Of a DNA stretch of 64,000 nucleotides, positions 7,824 through 16,912 are shown piece after piece (within the stretch, counting starts at the first letter, position 1; each line of letters opens with the position of its first letter). The stretch lies in the NCBI RefSeq assembly GCF_021209385.1, contig NZ_JAJOIL010000037.1, positions 1 to 64,000 of the forward strand, written 5' to 3'. Both the position numbers and the translations under genes were made by a program. The notes below the pieces were generated by a model that did no database searches, was not told where the DNA came from, and saw only the letters and a list, made by a program, of their open reading frames with translations. This DNA comes from Seleniivibrio sp. (GTDB lineage Bacteria; Chrysiogenota; Deferribacteres; Deferribacterales; Geovibrionaceae).

Positions 7824-8952
7824 AAACTGAAAAAAAGATAAGTCCGCCGCAGAGAATGAATCCTGCGAAACCGTACATCACTTCAAAACCGAAATGACCG
7901 CCGACAATACCGAGAACTATCGCACCAGTGGTGATGCCGACATCCATAAAAGATGTGAAAAACGCCAGCGCTCCCGCCCTTTCATGCGGCTCTGTCTTAT
8001 CAACAACATACGCCGACAAAGCCGGCATAAAGGCTCCGAATCCAAGCCCGAAAAGTGCGCCGATGAACGCCAGCATATAGACATTTGAAAGAAACGGCAG
8101 ACAGAAGGTTGCCACAGCCAAAATAAACAGGAACGGAATTATTACTTTTCTTCGTCCGTAGATGTCTGAAAGTTTTCCTGCCGCAACCCTGCTTATAAGA
8201 GTAAAAACAGCATAAACAGTGAAGAATATACCGAAATCCGCCATTCCCTTTTTCGGGGCATAGACGGGCAGAAACGTTATCACTGTTCCATAGACGGTGG
8301 ATGCGCTGAAAAAAGTTATTGAAGCAACAAGCACAGGTCTTTTCAGCCCGGCTTCAAAAATACCTTTCTTTCCGTCATGTTTCTCCGGTCTTCTGTCATC
8401 CAGCATAACAAGCGAAAGAAAAGAGAGCGCCGCTGTTATCGCTGACAGAGTGAAAAGGTAATTAAAATCGTGAGTAGCCGTTATTATTCTGCTACCCCAT
8501 GCGGGAAAAAGCGCCATGGCAAATACATTCGCCACACCGTATACCCCCATGACCTCGCCCCTGCGCTGAACAGGCGCAATATCGGCAACATAAGCAAAAG
8601 CCGCCGCCAGATAACATCCGTGAGCTACACCGTGAAACAGACGCAATATATAAAGCGGAACTATGCCTCCCGCATGTGCATAGAAGACAAAAAGAAAAGT
8701 AAACAGCCCTGACCCTAAAAGGAGAAATTTTTTACGCCCGTAGTTATCTGCAAGTTTACCGAAATAAGGTCTTAAAATTACGGATGAAAGTGTAAAAAAA
8801 CCAACAACGGCACCGATCTGTCCTGTTGTTCCGCCGATATCCTGAACAAACTGCGGGATCGTCGGCAAAAGCAGATAGAAACTGCCGAAATAAAGGAATC
8901 CTGAAACACATATCAGAACAAAATTCTTAGAATAAAGTTTGAAATCACTCAT
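7810..8952 (-). CDS. MFS transporter
   Basis: A 380-aa integral membrane protein with about 12 hydrophobic helices. Motif A between helices 2 and 3 is clear (YFGKLADNYGRKKFLL) and is repeated in the second half (RVAAGKLSDIYGRRKVI). The N-terminal pattern LLLPTIPQFVQDIGGTTGQIGAV is that of drug/metabolite exporters of the YfcJ/YhhS-like type. Substrate unknown. A GAGGCGG sequence precedes the ATG; a TTGACA on the minus strand about 50 bases upstream may belong to its promoter, without a well-spaced -10. It is a single gene. Confidence 0.88.
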   Translation of the reverse strand: MSDFKLYSKNFVLICVSGFLYFGSFYLLLPTIPQFVQDIGGTTGQIGAVVGFFTLSSVILRPYFGKLADNYGRKKFLLLGSGLFTFLFVFYAHAGGIVPLYILRLFHGVAHGCYLAAAFAYVADIAPVQRRGEVMGVYGVANVFAMALFPAWGSRIITATHDFNYLFTLSAITAALSFLSLVMLDDRRPEKHDGKKGIFEAGLKRPVLVASITFFSASTVYGTVITFLPVYAPKKGMADFGIFFTVYAVFTLISRVAAGKLSDIYGRRKVIIPFLFILAVATFCLPFLSNVYMLAFIGALFGLGFGAFMPALSAYVVDKTEPHERAGALAFFTSFMDVGITTGAIVLGIVGGHFGFEVMYGFAGFILCGGLIFFSVFTKK

Positions 8953-9456
8953 TTCCGCCTCAAATGGGTCGTATTTTCTATCATTGTATTTTCCTGCAAA
9001 TTTGTCAAAAGATTAATTCAAGAAAAAATATTGAATTTAATAAAAATATTGCTTTTTTTCTTGTAAAAGTTAGTTTTTATAGATAGCAAAAACAGGCCAT
9101 ATTTCAATTTATTGTATTTTTTGCAATTTTTAATGTCGCTTTCAACGCCCGGTCTGATAACACCACCTCAGTGGCGGATTATGTTCCGGGGCGTTAACGC
9201 ACCGCGGCGGATTTCCATACAGCCTTTAACCTTTTCACTGAGGTTCTGTTACTCATAGATGAGATGGAAACCAGTGAATTTTCCAAGCAAAAGTACATTA
9301 TAAATGTATCTGAATAAGGATCAGACAAGTAAAAGCTTAAAACATATTCTTTGATAGAAATTCTTCTTTAATATTCGCAACTTAATATTCAATTCAGTGG
9401 AAATTACTACAAAAACATGATAAATATATAATTATAATGTTTTTGGGAATGGCAAT
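8953..9456 (+). other. 504-base intergenic region between MFS and hybrid kinase genes
   Basis: No open frame of note. It holds an AT-rich stretch (8953-9130), two strong imperfect hairpins (9144-9195 and 9234-9278, listed separately), a small palindrome TACATT-ATA-AATGTA at 9294-9308 and a TATAAT box at 9433-9438 that would start transcription about 12 bases before the kinase ATG. No -35 partner is clear. It does not match the core of any riboswitch class I know. Confidence 0.6.
9144..9278 (+). ncRNA. Candidate structured element (two long hairpins), unassigned
   Basis: The first hairpin pairs AACGCCCGG (9144-9152) with CCGGGGCGTT (9186-9195), with one bulged G, and its inner part stacks ATAA/TTAT and CCAC/GTGG around a CTCA loop. 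The second pairs TTCACTG-GGTT (9234-9245) with AACC-AGTGAA (9269-9278), with CTCAT/ATGAG inside. The segment GTGGCGGATT recurs as GCGGCGGATT between them. It could be a cis-regulatory RNA for the kinase, a small RNA on either strand, or a repeat element. The 9144-9195 hairpin has AAC/GTT ends with an extrahelical base, superficially like an integron attC site, but the flanking core bases do not fit the consensus. Confidence 0.35.
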
Positions 9457-12400
9457 ATGAACTCTCTTTTCAGCAGCCTCAGATACCGGATTCTTGCATT
9501 CACAGCGCTATTAATGTCTGTGGCTGTCTTTATTCTCATTTTCAGTACATATTCAAAACTGCGCAGTGACATCATCAGCAAAAATGAAGAAGCGTTCAAT
9601 ATGTTCGGCAAGATATTCGAGACCGAACAGGAAACGATGATAAGGCAGTTCTCGCTTGGTCTTGATACCCTCACAGACAACCAGACGCTTGTGGAAAGAT
9701 TCGCCAGAAGAGACCGCGAAGGGCTCGCAAAACTTGTAGACAATATTTACGACACAAGGCTCAAACACCTTTACGAAATAGATCAGTTTCAATTCCATAT
9801 CCCTCCGGCAATAAGCTTTTATCGGGTACACAGTAAGGAAAACTACGGAGACAATCTTGAAGCTTTCCGCAAAACCGTTGTTAAAGCCAATCAGCAAAAA
9901 ACAATGGTTGCGGGTATTGAAATGGGCAGAAGCGGTCTCGGACTGCGGGTTGTCAAACCTGTATGGTATAACTTCGATTCTGTGGGTACAGTTGAATTCG
10001 GCGGCAGTATAGAAAACATACTCCGCACAACCAAAACCTGCACAGACATTGAGTATGCCACCGCAGTTTATAAAAAAACTGCTGAACAGGTAAAATTCTT
10101 TCAGGATTCATCCTCCTGGCTGCGCCACAACGACCTTCTGGTCTATGATTTTTCATCCGACGAAACCAGAAAAATCGTTGAATCGGGTCTGATGGAGAAA
10201 GAGGATATCACCAGATTTGACGGCAAATTTTATATGACACATAAAATGCCGCTATACAATTATTCTGCGGAACAGATAGGCTGGCTCTTCCTGGTCAAAG
10301 ACACCAGCAAAGAGGTTACGCAGATGTATTCCGCCTTAACAAAGCAGGCGGCTGCAATAATAGCATACGGACTGTTTGCGCTGGCACTGGTATCCGGCTT
10401 CATGATAAAAGTTATTTTCAGACCCATAGAAAACATTGCCGATCATGTGACCAGCAATGAAATAACCATTGAAAATGAACCGAAACTGCTCTCGTTCAAT
10501 GAAAACACGGAAATAACCGTCCTTGCGGAAGCGTTCAATAAACTGAGCATGAAGCTTTACAGTAACCTGTGGGAACAGAGCAGACAGATTCACGCCATTG
10601 AGGACATAAACAAAAACCTGGAAAACACCATAAATAATCGCACAAAACAGCTTGAGGATGCCAATCAGAGGCTTGAATCGGCTCTTGATAACTATAGATA
10701 TATAAACGATGCCAAAACCGAGTTTCTTACAGACATGAGCCACGAGATACGCACGCCGATGAACGCCATAATAGGTCTGAGCTACCTCGCTCTGCAAACC
10801 GGACTTAACTCAAAACAATACGAATATGTGAGCAAGATACATTCATCCGCCACACTGCTTATGGAAATAATTAACGACATACTGGACTATTCCAAGATAG
10901 AAGCCGGAAAACTGGAACTTGAAAACATCAGCTTCAATATCATCGACCTTTTAAAAAGCATAAAGGACATCCTTGAAGTTCAGGCGGAAAAGAAAAAGAT
11001 AATATTGAAACTTGATATATCCAAAGACGTTCCCGCGTATGTGAAAGGCGACCCCACAAGAATTATGCAGGTGCTTTCCAATATCGGTTCCAATGCTGTT
11101 AAATTCACTGATAAAGGCTCGGTTGTGATATCTGTTGACTGTACCGAATCAAACATGGCATACAGCACAATAAGATTCACCGTCAAAGATACCGGAATAG
11201 GCATACCTGCAGACAAAATAAATAAAATCTTCTCATCCTATGAGCAGATATCCAAAAAAACATCCAGAAAATACGGCGGTTCAGGTCTCGGTCTGTCAAT
11301 ATGCAAAAAAATTCTCGACAAAATGGGCAGTTCTGTCTTTGTGGAAAGCGAACAGGGCAAAGGAAGCACCTTCTCCTTTACTCTGAAAATGAAAAACACG
11401 GACGTTACAAGCACCGAAGAGCTGAAAGAACGCAGCAGCATATTGAAAAACAAAAGAATACTGGTATCTGAAAACATGCCCTCTGAACACGGAAGCATCT
11501 CATCCATATTCAGAGAACTTCAGGCTGACGTGGTCTCTGTGGACAGCAATATCGAGCTTATAAAAACACTTGGCAGCAATATAAAAAGCGACGGAAAACT
11601 GGGGTTTGATCTGATCATTCTTGAAAACCGCATGCATGACGATTCGCCGCTTGAAGTATTTGAAAAACTTGAAACAGATATGGGACTTATGCCGCCTGTG
11701 ATATATATCAGCAGCGAACATCCGCTGAGAGACACCGGACTCAAAATAACAACTCTGGCAAAACCGGCATCTCCCACTCTTCTTTTCCACTCGGCAGTGA
11801 CCGCTGTAACAGGTGAAATGTCCAAAGGGGAACTGCCGGAAATCCTGAATGCCAGAGAAACAGGTCATTCCATACATGTCCTTGTGGCAGACGACAACAG
11901 CCTTAACCGTGAAGTTGCCGGTGAATTCATGCAGATGCTGGGCATAAGCGTCAGCTTTGCGGAAAACGGCAAAGAGGCTGTAGAGGCTGCAGAGAAGGAA
12001 ATTTTTGACGCAATTTTCCTCGACATAATGATGCCGGAACTGGACGGATATAGCGCAGCCAGGATAATACGCGAAGGTTCGCTGAACGCTGATACCCCAA
12101 TATACGCTATGACGGCAAGTGTCATAGACGAGGACAGGCTGAAAATGAAAGCTGCGCTTATCACGGGAGCTATCGGCAAACCGCTTAAGATAAACGAGAT
12201 ATCCAAAGCTGTCACAGAGGCTGTAAGAATAAGTTCAGCAAGAGTTGCCGGATCACAGATGTACGACCCCGGCGGTCATGTGGATTTCATGACAGGACTG
12301 GGCGGTTTCGGTGGAAACGAAACGCTTTTCATCAAGGCATTGCAGGAGTTTCTGAAAGCGGCAGATACCATCCGCAGAGAGATAACAGCAAATCCGGACA

Positions 12401-12606
12401 CAGGGAAGCTGAGCGATATTTTCCGGTCTTTAGGTTCATATGCAGAAAATCTTGCCATGCCGAAACTGGCGCAGACAGCAAAAAATGCCGAATCAGCGGT
12501 GGCTGCCAATAATGTTAAAAATACTATAGACTCGGTTACCCTTTTGTTGGAAGAACTTAACAGAATCATTAAAATAGTTTCGGAAAATCTCAAAAATATA
12601 GCCTGA
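9457..12606 (+). CDS. Hybrid sensor histidine kinase with two receiver-like domains and degenerate HPt
   Basis: A 1049-aa membrane sensor. TM1 lies at about 10-30 and TM2 at about 302-325, enclosing a roughly 270-residue periplasmic double-Cache-like domain. The dimerisation/phosphoacceptor segment TDMSHEIRTPMNAI gives His429; ATP-binding boxes follow (N: IGSNAVKF; G1: DTGIGIPAD; G2: GGSGLGLSICK). A receiver-like region around 665-790 has ENR where the phospho-Asp should be and looks inactive. The next receiver (about 808-925) is canonical, with LVADDNS, Asp856 in LDIMMPELDG, and Lys in IGKPLK. The C-terminal 110 residues look like an HPt bundle, but the HTLKG motif reads FRSLG, lacking the His. 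It is followed by a 74-aa gene in the same unit. It may signal to the c-di-GMP enzymes downstream (inference). Confidence 0.9.
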   Translation: MNSLFSSLRYRILAFTALLMSVAVFILIFSTYSKLRSDIISKNEEAFNMFGKIFETEQETMIRQFSLGLDTLTDNQTLVERFARRDREGLAKLVDNIYDTRLKHLYEIDQFQFHIPPAISFYRVHSKENYGDNLEAFRKTVVKANQQKTMVAGIEMGRSGLGLRVVKPVWYNFDSVGTVEFGGSIENILRTTKTCTDIEYATAVYKKTAEQVKFFQDSSSWLRHNDLLVYDFSSDETRKIVESGLMEKEDITRFDGKFYMTHKMPLYNYSAEQIGWLFLVKDTSKEVTQMYSALTKQAAAIIAYGLFALALVSGFMIKVIFRPIENIADHVTSNEITIENEPKLLSFNENTEITVLAEAFNKLSMKLYSNLWEQSRQIHAIEDINKNLENTINNRTKQLEDANQRLESALDNYRYINDAKTEFLTDMSHEIRTPMNAIIGLSYLALQTGLNSKQYEYVSKIHSSATLLMEIINDILDYSKIEAGKLELENISFNIIDLLKSIKDILEVQAEKKKIILKLDISKDVPAYVKGDPTRIMQVLSNIGSNAVKFTDKGSVVISVDCTESNMAYSTIRFTVKDTGIGIPADKINKIFSSYEQISKKTSRKYGGSGLGLSICKKILDKMGSSVFVESEQGKGSTFSFTLKMKNTDVTSTEELKERSSILKNKRILVSENMPSEHGSISSIFRELQADVVSVDSNIELIKTLGSNIKSDGKLGFDLIILENRMHDDSPLEVFEKLETDMGLMPPVIYISSEHPLRDTGLKITTLAKPASPTLLFHSAVTAVTGEMSKGELPEILNARETGHSIHVLVADDNSLNREVAGEFMQMLGISVSFAENGKEAVEAAEKEIFDAIFLDIMMPELDGYSAARIIREGSLNADTPIYAMTASVIDEDRLKMKAALITGAIGKPLKINEISKAVTEAVRISSARVAGSQMYDPGGHVDFMTGLGGFGGNETLFIKALQEFLKAADTIRREITANPDTGKLSDIFRSLGSYAENLAMPKLAQTAKNAESAVAANNVKNTIDSVTLLLEELNRIIKIVSENLKNIA

Positions 12607-12657
12607 AATGGCATCCTCGTTGCTTCACATTATCCAATCTTTCATCAGGAGGAAAGA

Positions 12658-12882
12658 ATGGACACTGAGGCATTTTTCAACAAAAATGAAGACGAAAGGA
12701 TAAAGCAGCTTACAGGCATAGCAAATCTGCATATTTCCATTGCCCGCGACCTCTTGACCACGGACAGACCACTCAGCAGAGAAGAGATGGAAAGTCTGCT
12801 CAATCTGCTTATAACAGCGAATGAAGCAAAACGGCTTGCACAATCATTAAAAGAGGATCCGAATGTCAGAAAAACTGCTTAA
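12658..12882 (+). CDS. Small hypothetical helical protein
   Basis: A 74-aa protein with a very good CAGGAGGAAAG ribosome-binding site before its ATG, 51 bases after the hybrid kinase, so probably cotranscribed. It is predicted all-helical (DERIKQLTGIANLHISIARDLL; SREEMESLLNLLITANEAKRLAQSL) with no membrane segment, cysteine or recognised motif. Its place suggests a kinase accessory protein, but nothing in the sequence proves this. Confidence 0.7.
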   Translation: MDTEAFFNKNEDERIKQLTGIANLHISIARDLLTTDRPLSREEMESLLNLLITANEAKRLAQSLKEDPNVRKTA

Positions 12883-12886
12883 CTGA

Positions 12887-12917
12887 AAGTCCCGCATTTA
12901 TATTTTCAGCGGGACTT
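12887..12917 (+). terminator. Hairpin after the kinase operon
   Basis: AAGTCCCGC pairs perfectly with GCGGGACTT across a 13-base loop, starting five bases after the 74-aa gene. There is no real T-run after it (AATTAGCG), so it may be a processing or weak termination signal. Confidence 0.45.
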
Positions 12918-12990
12918 AATTAGCGTCCTAACTACTCTTATACCTCTTTTCAAAAGCCATAAGACAGGGCTTGCTCTTTATAAAATTATC

Positions 12991-14268
12991 ATGTACAGTC
13001 ATGCCCATAGTTATTATTATTTATCGGGCGAATTAGTGAAAGAAGATTCTCTTATTAAACGTATTTTGCGGGAAAACAACGTCGTTACTGTCTTTCAGCC
13101 TGTGGTGAGTCTGAAAGAAATGCGCATTGTCGGCTTTGAAGCACTTTCAAGAGGCATATGTTCAGAAACCGGCAATATTATCCAACCCGGCACCATGTTT
13201 TCCATGGCAAGGGAGGAAGATTGCGATCTTGAGCTTGACCGCCTCTGCCGCCGAACTGCAATGAAATCTTACAAAACAATCCCCAATTTCAATAAATACC
13301 TGTTGTTTCTGAACATTGATACATGCGTAATAGACAAAAACGACACAGAATCCACAAATTATACCAAGGCTCTCACAGACGAATTCGGCATAAACTATTC
13401 CTCAATATCCCTTGAGATAGTCGAATCAAAAATAGAGAACAACCACAACCTTGTGAGTTTCGTCGATAATTACAAGAAGCTCGGATATTATGTCTCTCTG
13501 GATGATTTCGGCGCCATGCACTCAAACATGAACCGCATAATACTGTCCAAACCGAATATCATAAAGATTGATATGGGACTGATACGCAATATCCACGACA
13601 ACTATTATCAGCAGTCGATCATTACATCCATCATAGATATAGCTAAGAAGACAGGCGCTCTCACTCTTGCAGAGGGGCTTGAAAACATGGAAGATATCAT
13701 GAAAAGCTATGAACTCGGTATAGACCTTTATCAGGGCTTTTTCTTCCACAGACCCTGCATCGACGTGGGCAGTGCCATAGGTTTTATTCAGGACAAGATA
13801 AACTATACCGTCGGATATGTTAAAAACAAGCTGGCGGAAAACGTCACAATCAGAAAGAACAGACACACCAACTTTGAAAATATAACATCACTGCTGAAAC
13901 AGGAAGCCAAGGGACGCAGTCTCGATGCATTTTATAAGGCGCTCACATCCAGCATCAGCTTTTTCCCGGAAATTGAAAGGATCTTTCTGCTGGACAATTC
14001 CGGCATGCAGACACTGCCGTCCGTTATGAACCCTGCGCATGAGATTCGCAAAACAAAATCTTTCAGCATGTTCCACGAAAACCATTCAGACCACTCTTTG
14101 AAGGATTATTATTATTACTTGAAAAAACTTGATGCCGGACGATATTTTACTGACACGTTCATTTCAAGTACATCCGGAAATATCCTGAGGACGATGTCCT
14201 GTACGTTGACCGTCAGAGATGAAGATTATATTTTATGCATCGACTTTATCGATAGTTTGAAATCATGA
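12991..14268 (+). CDS. EAL-domain c-di-GMP phosphodiesterase with C-terminal Cache-like domain
   Basis: A 425-aa cytoplasmic protein. The EAL domain occupies about 30-265 and keeps the usual metal and catalytic residues: FEALSRG (E50), LFLNID, LEIVES, LDDFGAMHSN, IIKIDMG, AEGLEN and DLYQGFFF. No GGDEF domain is present, so degradation of c-di-GMP is the likely activity. The C-terminal 140 residues (HSLKDYYYYLKKL, YFTDTFISSTSGNILRTMS) resemble the PAS/Cache-type domain seen after EAL in YkuI-like proteins, probably a cytoplasmic ligand sensor. A TATAAA box ends six bases before the ATG and there is no Shine-Dalgarno, so the message may be leaderless. The next gene is a paralogue overlapping by four bases. 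Confidence 0.9.
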   Translation: MYSHAHSYYYLSGELVKEDSLIKRILRENNVVTVFQPVVSLKEMRIVGFEALSRGICSETGNIIQPGTMFSMAREEDCDLELDRLCRRTAMKSYKTIPNFNKYLLFLNIDTCVIDKNDTESTNYTKALTDEFGINYSSISLEIVESKIENNHNLVSFVDNYKKLGYYVSLDDFGAMHSNMNRIILSKPNIIKIDMGLIRNIHDNYYQQSIITSIIDIAKKTGALTLAEGLENMEDIMKSYELGIDLYQGFFFHRPCIDVGSAIGFIQDKINYTVGYVKNKLAENVTIRKNRHTNFENITSLLKQEAKGRSLDAFYKALTSSISFFPEIERIFLLDNSGMQTLPSVMNPAHEIRKTKSFSMFHENHSDHSLKDYYYYLKKLDAGRYFTDTFISSTSGNILRTMSCTLTVRDEDYILCIDFIDSLKS

Positions 14269-15527
14269 AAACTGCGGAGAATTTTTTGGAAAATATTGGT
14301 TTTGATATTGCGGAGATTGTGGAAAAAGAGCTTATTCGGATTGAGTTTCAGCCTATACTCAGTCTGAAACTTAAAAAGGCCGTCGGAGTTGAGGCTCTTT
14401 GCAGGGGAATCAACCCCGCCGACCGGACGGTGATCTCACCTATAACCCTTTTCAGCGAAGCAAAAAGACATAATCTGGTACTCGCTCTGGACAGACTCTG
14501 CCGCAAAACAGCCATGAGAGAATTTGCCAATATAACAGGGCACGACAACCTCGTTCTTTTCCTCAATTTCGATGCTTCCGTTCTGGACAACGTTATTGAT
14601 GAAGACAAATCATGGACAAAAATATACGCAGACGAAGCCGGACTTAAATATCAGAACATAGCTGTTGAGATACTGGAATCCAAAATAGAGAACAACAGCA
14701 AACTTGAAGCTATCACGGAGAAATTTTCCGCACTGGGCATGTTTGTTGTTCTGGACGATTTCGGCGCGCTGCACTCAAACCTGAACAGACTTGTAATATC
14801 CAAACCGGACATCATTAAAATAGACAGAAGTCTCATTCACAACGTGAGCCAGAGCTACTATCAGCAATCCATCATAAAGTCGATAATAGACCTTGGCAAA
14901 AAGATAGGCTCGCTGACACTGGCAGAGGGCGTTGAATCAAAAGAGGACGTTATGAAGTGCCACGAGCTTGGCGCTGATCTGTTTCAGGTTTTTTTCTTCT
15001 CAAAACCGAAAAGCAGAGCCGATCTTCAGGATTTCTGCTGCAAGACAATGATGGACGGTCTTTCATACGAAATTAAAGACTATATGGCTGTGAACCTTGA
15101 ACAAAAACGGTTTCAGCACGCAAATTTTGAAAATATCCTGAACAGGATGCTTGATGAGGTGGTAAATACTCAGGAACATGACTTCATAAATGTTGCTGAC
15201 GAATTTATCAAGACCCACAAGGACATAGAATGTGTTTACTTCCTGAACGAAGACGGTGTTCAGGTGGGCGACACCATATGCGGATTTGAAATACCGGAAA
15301 GCGAACACAGCCTGTTCCACCCTTCAAAAACCGGTACAGACCACTCGCTGAAAGAGTATTTCTATTTCATAAACAGCCTTAATCTGCTCTCGTACTACAC
15401 AGACCCATACATTTCGCTTGCAACCGGAATGCTTTGCAGAACAATGGCAAAAAGATTTGAAACGGAAGATAAAACGTTCATTCTCTGTATAGATTTCATA
15501 GACAGCAGGGCTTGCAACCTGCTTTAA
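14265..15527 (+). CDS. EAL-domain protein with C-terminal Cache-like domain (paralogue)
   Basis: A 420-aa protein of the same two-domain architecture as the gene before it and clearly a tandem duplicate. EAL motifs are VEALCRG, LFLNFD, VEILES, LDDFGALHSN, IIKIDRS and AEGVES. The final motif reads DLFQVFFFSKP rather than the usual QG, keeping the Gln but changing the Gly, which could alter activity. The C-terminal sensor domain again shows HSLKEYFYFINSL and YTDPYISLATG. ATGA overlap with the upstream stop indicates translational coupling; the pair may form heterodimers through the EAL fold (inference). Its end overlaps the convergent cardiolipin synthase gene by four bases. Confidence 0.9.
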   Translation: MKTAENFLENIGFDIAEIVEKELIRIEFQPILSLKLKKAVGVEALCRGINPADRTVISPITLFSEAKRHNLVLALDRLCRKTAMREFANITGHDNLVLFLNFDASVLDNVIDEDKSWTKIYADEAGLKYQNIAVEILESKIENNSKLEAITEKFSALGMFVVLDDFGALHSNLNRLVISKPDIIKIDRSLIHNVSQSYYQQSIIKSIIDLGKKIGSLTLAEGVESKEDVMKCHELGADLFQVFFFSKPKSRADLQDFCCKTMMDGLSYEIKDYMAVNLEQKRFQHANFENILNRMLDEVVNTQEHDFINVADEFIKTHKDIECVYFLNEDGVQVGDTICGFEIPESEHSLFHPSKTGTDHSLKEYFYFINSLNLLSYYTDPYISLATGMLCRTMAKRFETEDKTFILCIDFIDSRACNLL

Positions 15528-16912
15528 AGAACCGGTCCGAGAGAACGGCACCCCCCCTCGAAAACTCGCACATAAAAAGGTCTTTTTCTGAGCTCATCAA
15601 GGGCAATACTCTCCGACATGCTTATATAGTGCAGTATCAGATTTTTCACCTGCTCCGCAAAATCCGCGGAATACACCATCAGATTCAATTCAAAATTAAG
15701 CCTGAAACTTCTGGTGTCCATATTCGCAGAACCGACGGTCGTCCAGTTACCGTCAATGGTTATTATTTTGGCGTGTATCATCTTATCTTTAGCTTCATAG
15801 ATGATGACACCCGCCTCTATAAGCTCCTCATAATATGACCTTCCGGCTGCGGCTATTATAGGATGATTGTTTTTGCCCGGCACGACGATACGCACCTTTA
15901 TACCCTGTTTAGCAGTATTTTTCAAAACTTCCATCATAGGCTGATTTGGCACAAGATATGGTGTGATTATATCTATGGAGTGTCTCGCCCTGTTCATCAC
16001 TGTGAACAGTGAATCGTAAATCATAGGTGTTGTCTGGTGAGGACCCGACGGGATAAGATGCACGGTTCTGTCGCCGCAGTCCATACCCTTGGGTACCAGA
16101 ATATTTTCAGATATATCCTCATTGGTGGCAAACATCCAGTCTTCGGCAAAATATCCTGCCACCGAGTTAACGGCGTTTCCCTCGAAACGAAGGTGAGCAT
16201 CAGCCCATTCCTGATATTCATGTCCTATGTTCATACCGCCCATATAGGCAATTCTGCCGTCTATTACGGCTATTTTCCGATGGTTTCTGAAATTCACCCG
16301 TGAAGCGGTTCTAAGACCGAACGGGGAATGAAACACAGCCGTTTTAACCCCTGCCTTTCTGAGACGTTTCATAAGGTTTGTGAATATCAACCCCATTGAA
16401 CCCCATCCGTCAACCATGAAGTATACGCAAACACCCTCCCGAGCTTTCTGTTCGAGGAGTGATGCAAAATGCCGACCAACACTGTCGTCACGGAACAAAT
16501 AGTATTCCATCAATATATAGTTTTGGGCGGACATGATATCCGCCTCAAGAAGATTGTATTTCTCCGCCGCGTCGCTTATAAGTTTCAGGTTCCAGCAACG
16601 GACAGGCTGCATACCGGTCACTTTCGTGATAAGCCTGCCAAGCTCGCCGACGTCCACCTCGCACTTTTTGTCTCTGCATATGCTTCTGTCAAGGAAAGGG
16701 TAGCGTTTCATCCGCTTTTCAACGATATTTTTCAGTCTTGGGTTGCCGAAAATAAGATAAGCCAGAGCCCCCACAACCGGAAAAAGGATCACGGCAAGCA
16801 CCCAAGACAGGTTTGCTCTCGCCTCTCTTCTGCCTGACAGAATTATCATTATAAGGACAAACGACAGCAGTTCAAAAAGATACGTCAGCAGGTTGTCATA
16901 ATGGATGGTCAA
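15524..16912 (-). CDS. cls: Cardiolipin synthase (PLD family)
   Basis: A 462-aa inner-membrane enzyme joining two phosphatidylglycerol molecules, or an equivalent reaction, to make cardiolipin. Two N-terminal hydrophobic helices (PLDc_N region, about 8-55) are followed by two HKD signatures: NHRKIAVIDGRIAYMGG near 220 and HAKIITIDGNWTTVGSANMD near 395. Length is normal for bacterial Cls. The start is a TTG (MTIHYDN) inside the 3' end of the radical SAM gene, preceded by CAGGGGTGC; the 17-base overlap indicates one transcript. Confidence 0.92.
   Translation of the reverse strand: MTIHYDNLLTYLFELLSFVLIMIILSGRREARANLSWVLAVILFPVVGALAYLIFGNPRLKNIVEKRMKRYPFLDRSICRDKKCEVDVGELGRLITKVTGMQPVRCWNLKLISDAAEKYNLLEADIMSAQNYILMEYYLFRDDSVGRHFASLLEQKAREGVCVYFMVDGWGSMGLIFTNLMKRLRKAGVKTAVFHSPFGLRTASRVNFRNHRKIAVIDGRIAYMGGMNIGHEYQEWADAHLRFEGNAVNSVAGYFAEDWMFATNEDISENILVPKGMDCGDRTVHLIPSGPHQTTPMIYDSLFTVMNRARHSIDIITPYLVPNQPMMEVLKNTAKQGIKVRIVVPGKNNHPIIAAAGRSYYEELIEAGVIIYEAKDKMIHAKIITIDGNWTTVGSANMDTRSFRLNFELNLMVYSADFAEQVKNLILHYISMSESIALDELRKRPFYVRVFEGGCRSLGPVL

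Noticed and set aside
9144-9195. Integron attC site
   Set aside because: Stem with AAC/GTT ends and an extra G, but flanking bases do not fit RYYYAAC/GTTRRRY, and there is no integrase or second site in the window.
8953-9456. c-di-GMP (GEMM) riboswitch before the signalling genes
   Set aside because: Sought because of the GGDEF/EAL genes nearby, but the conserved core elements are not present.
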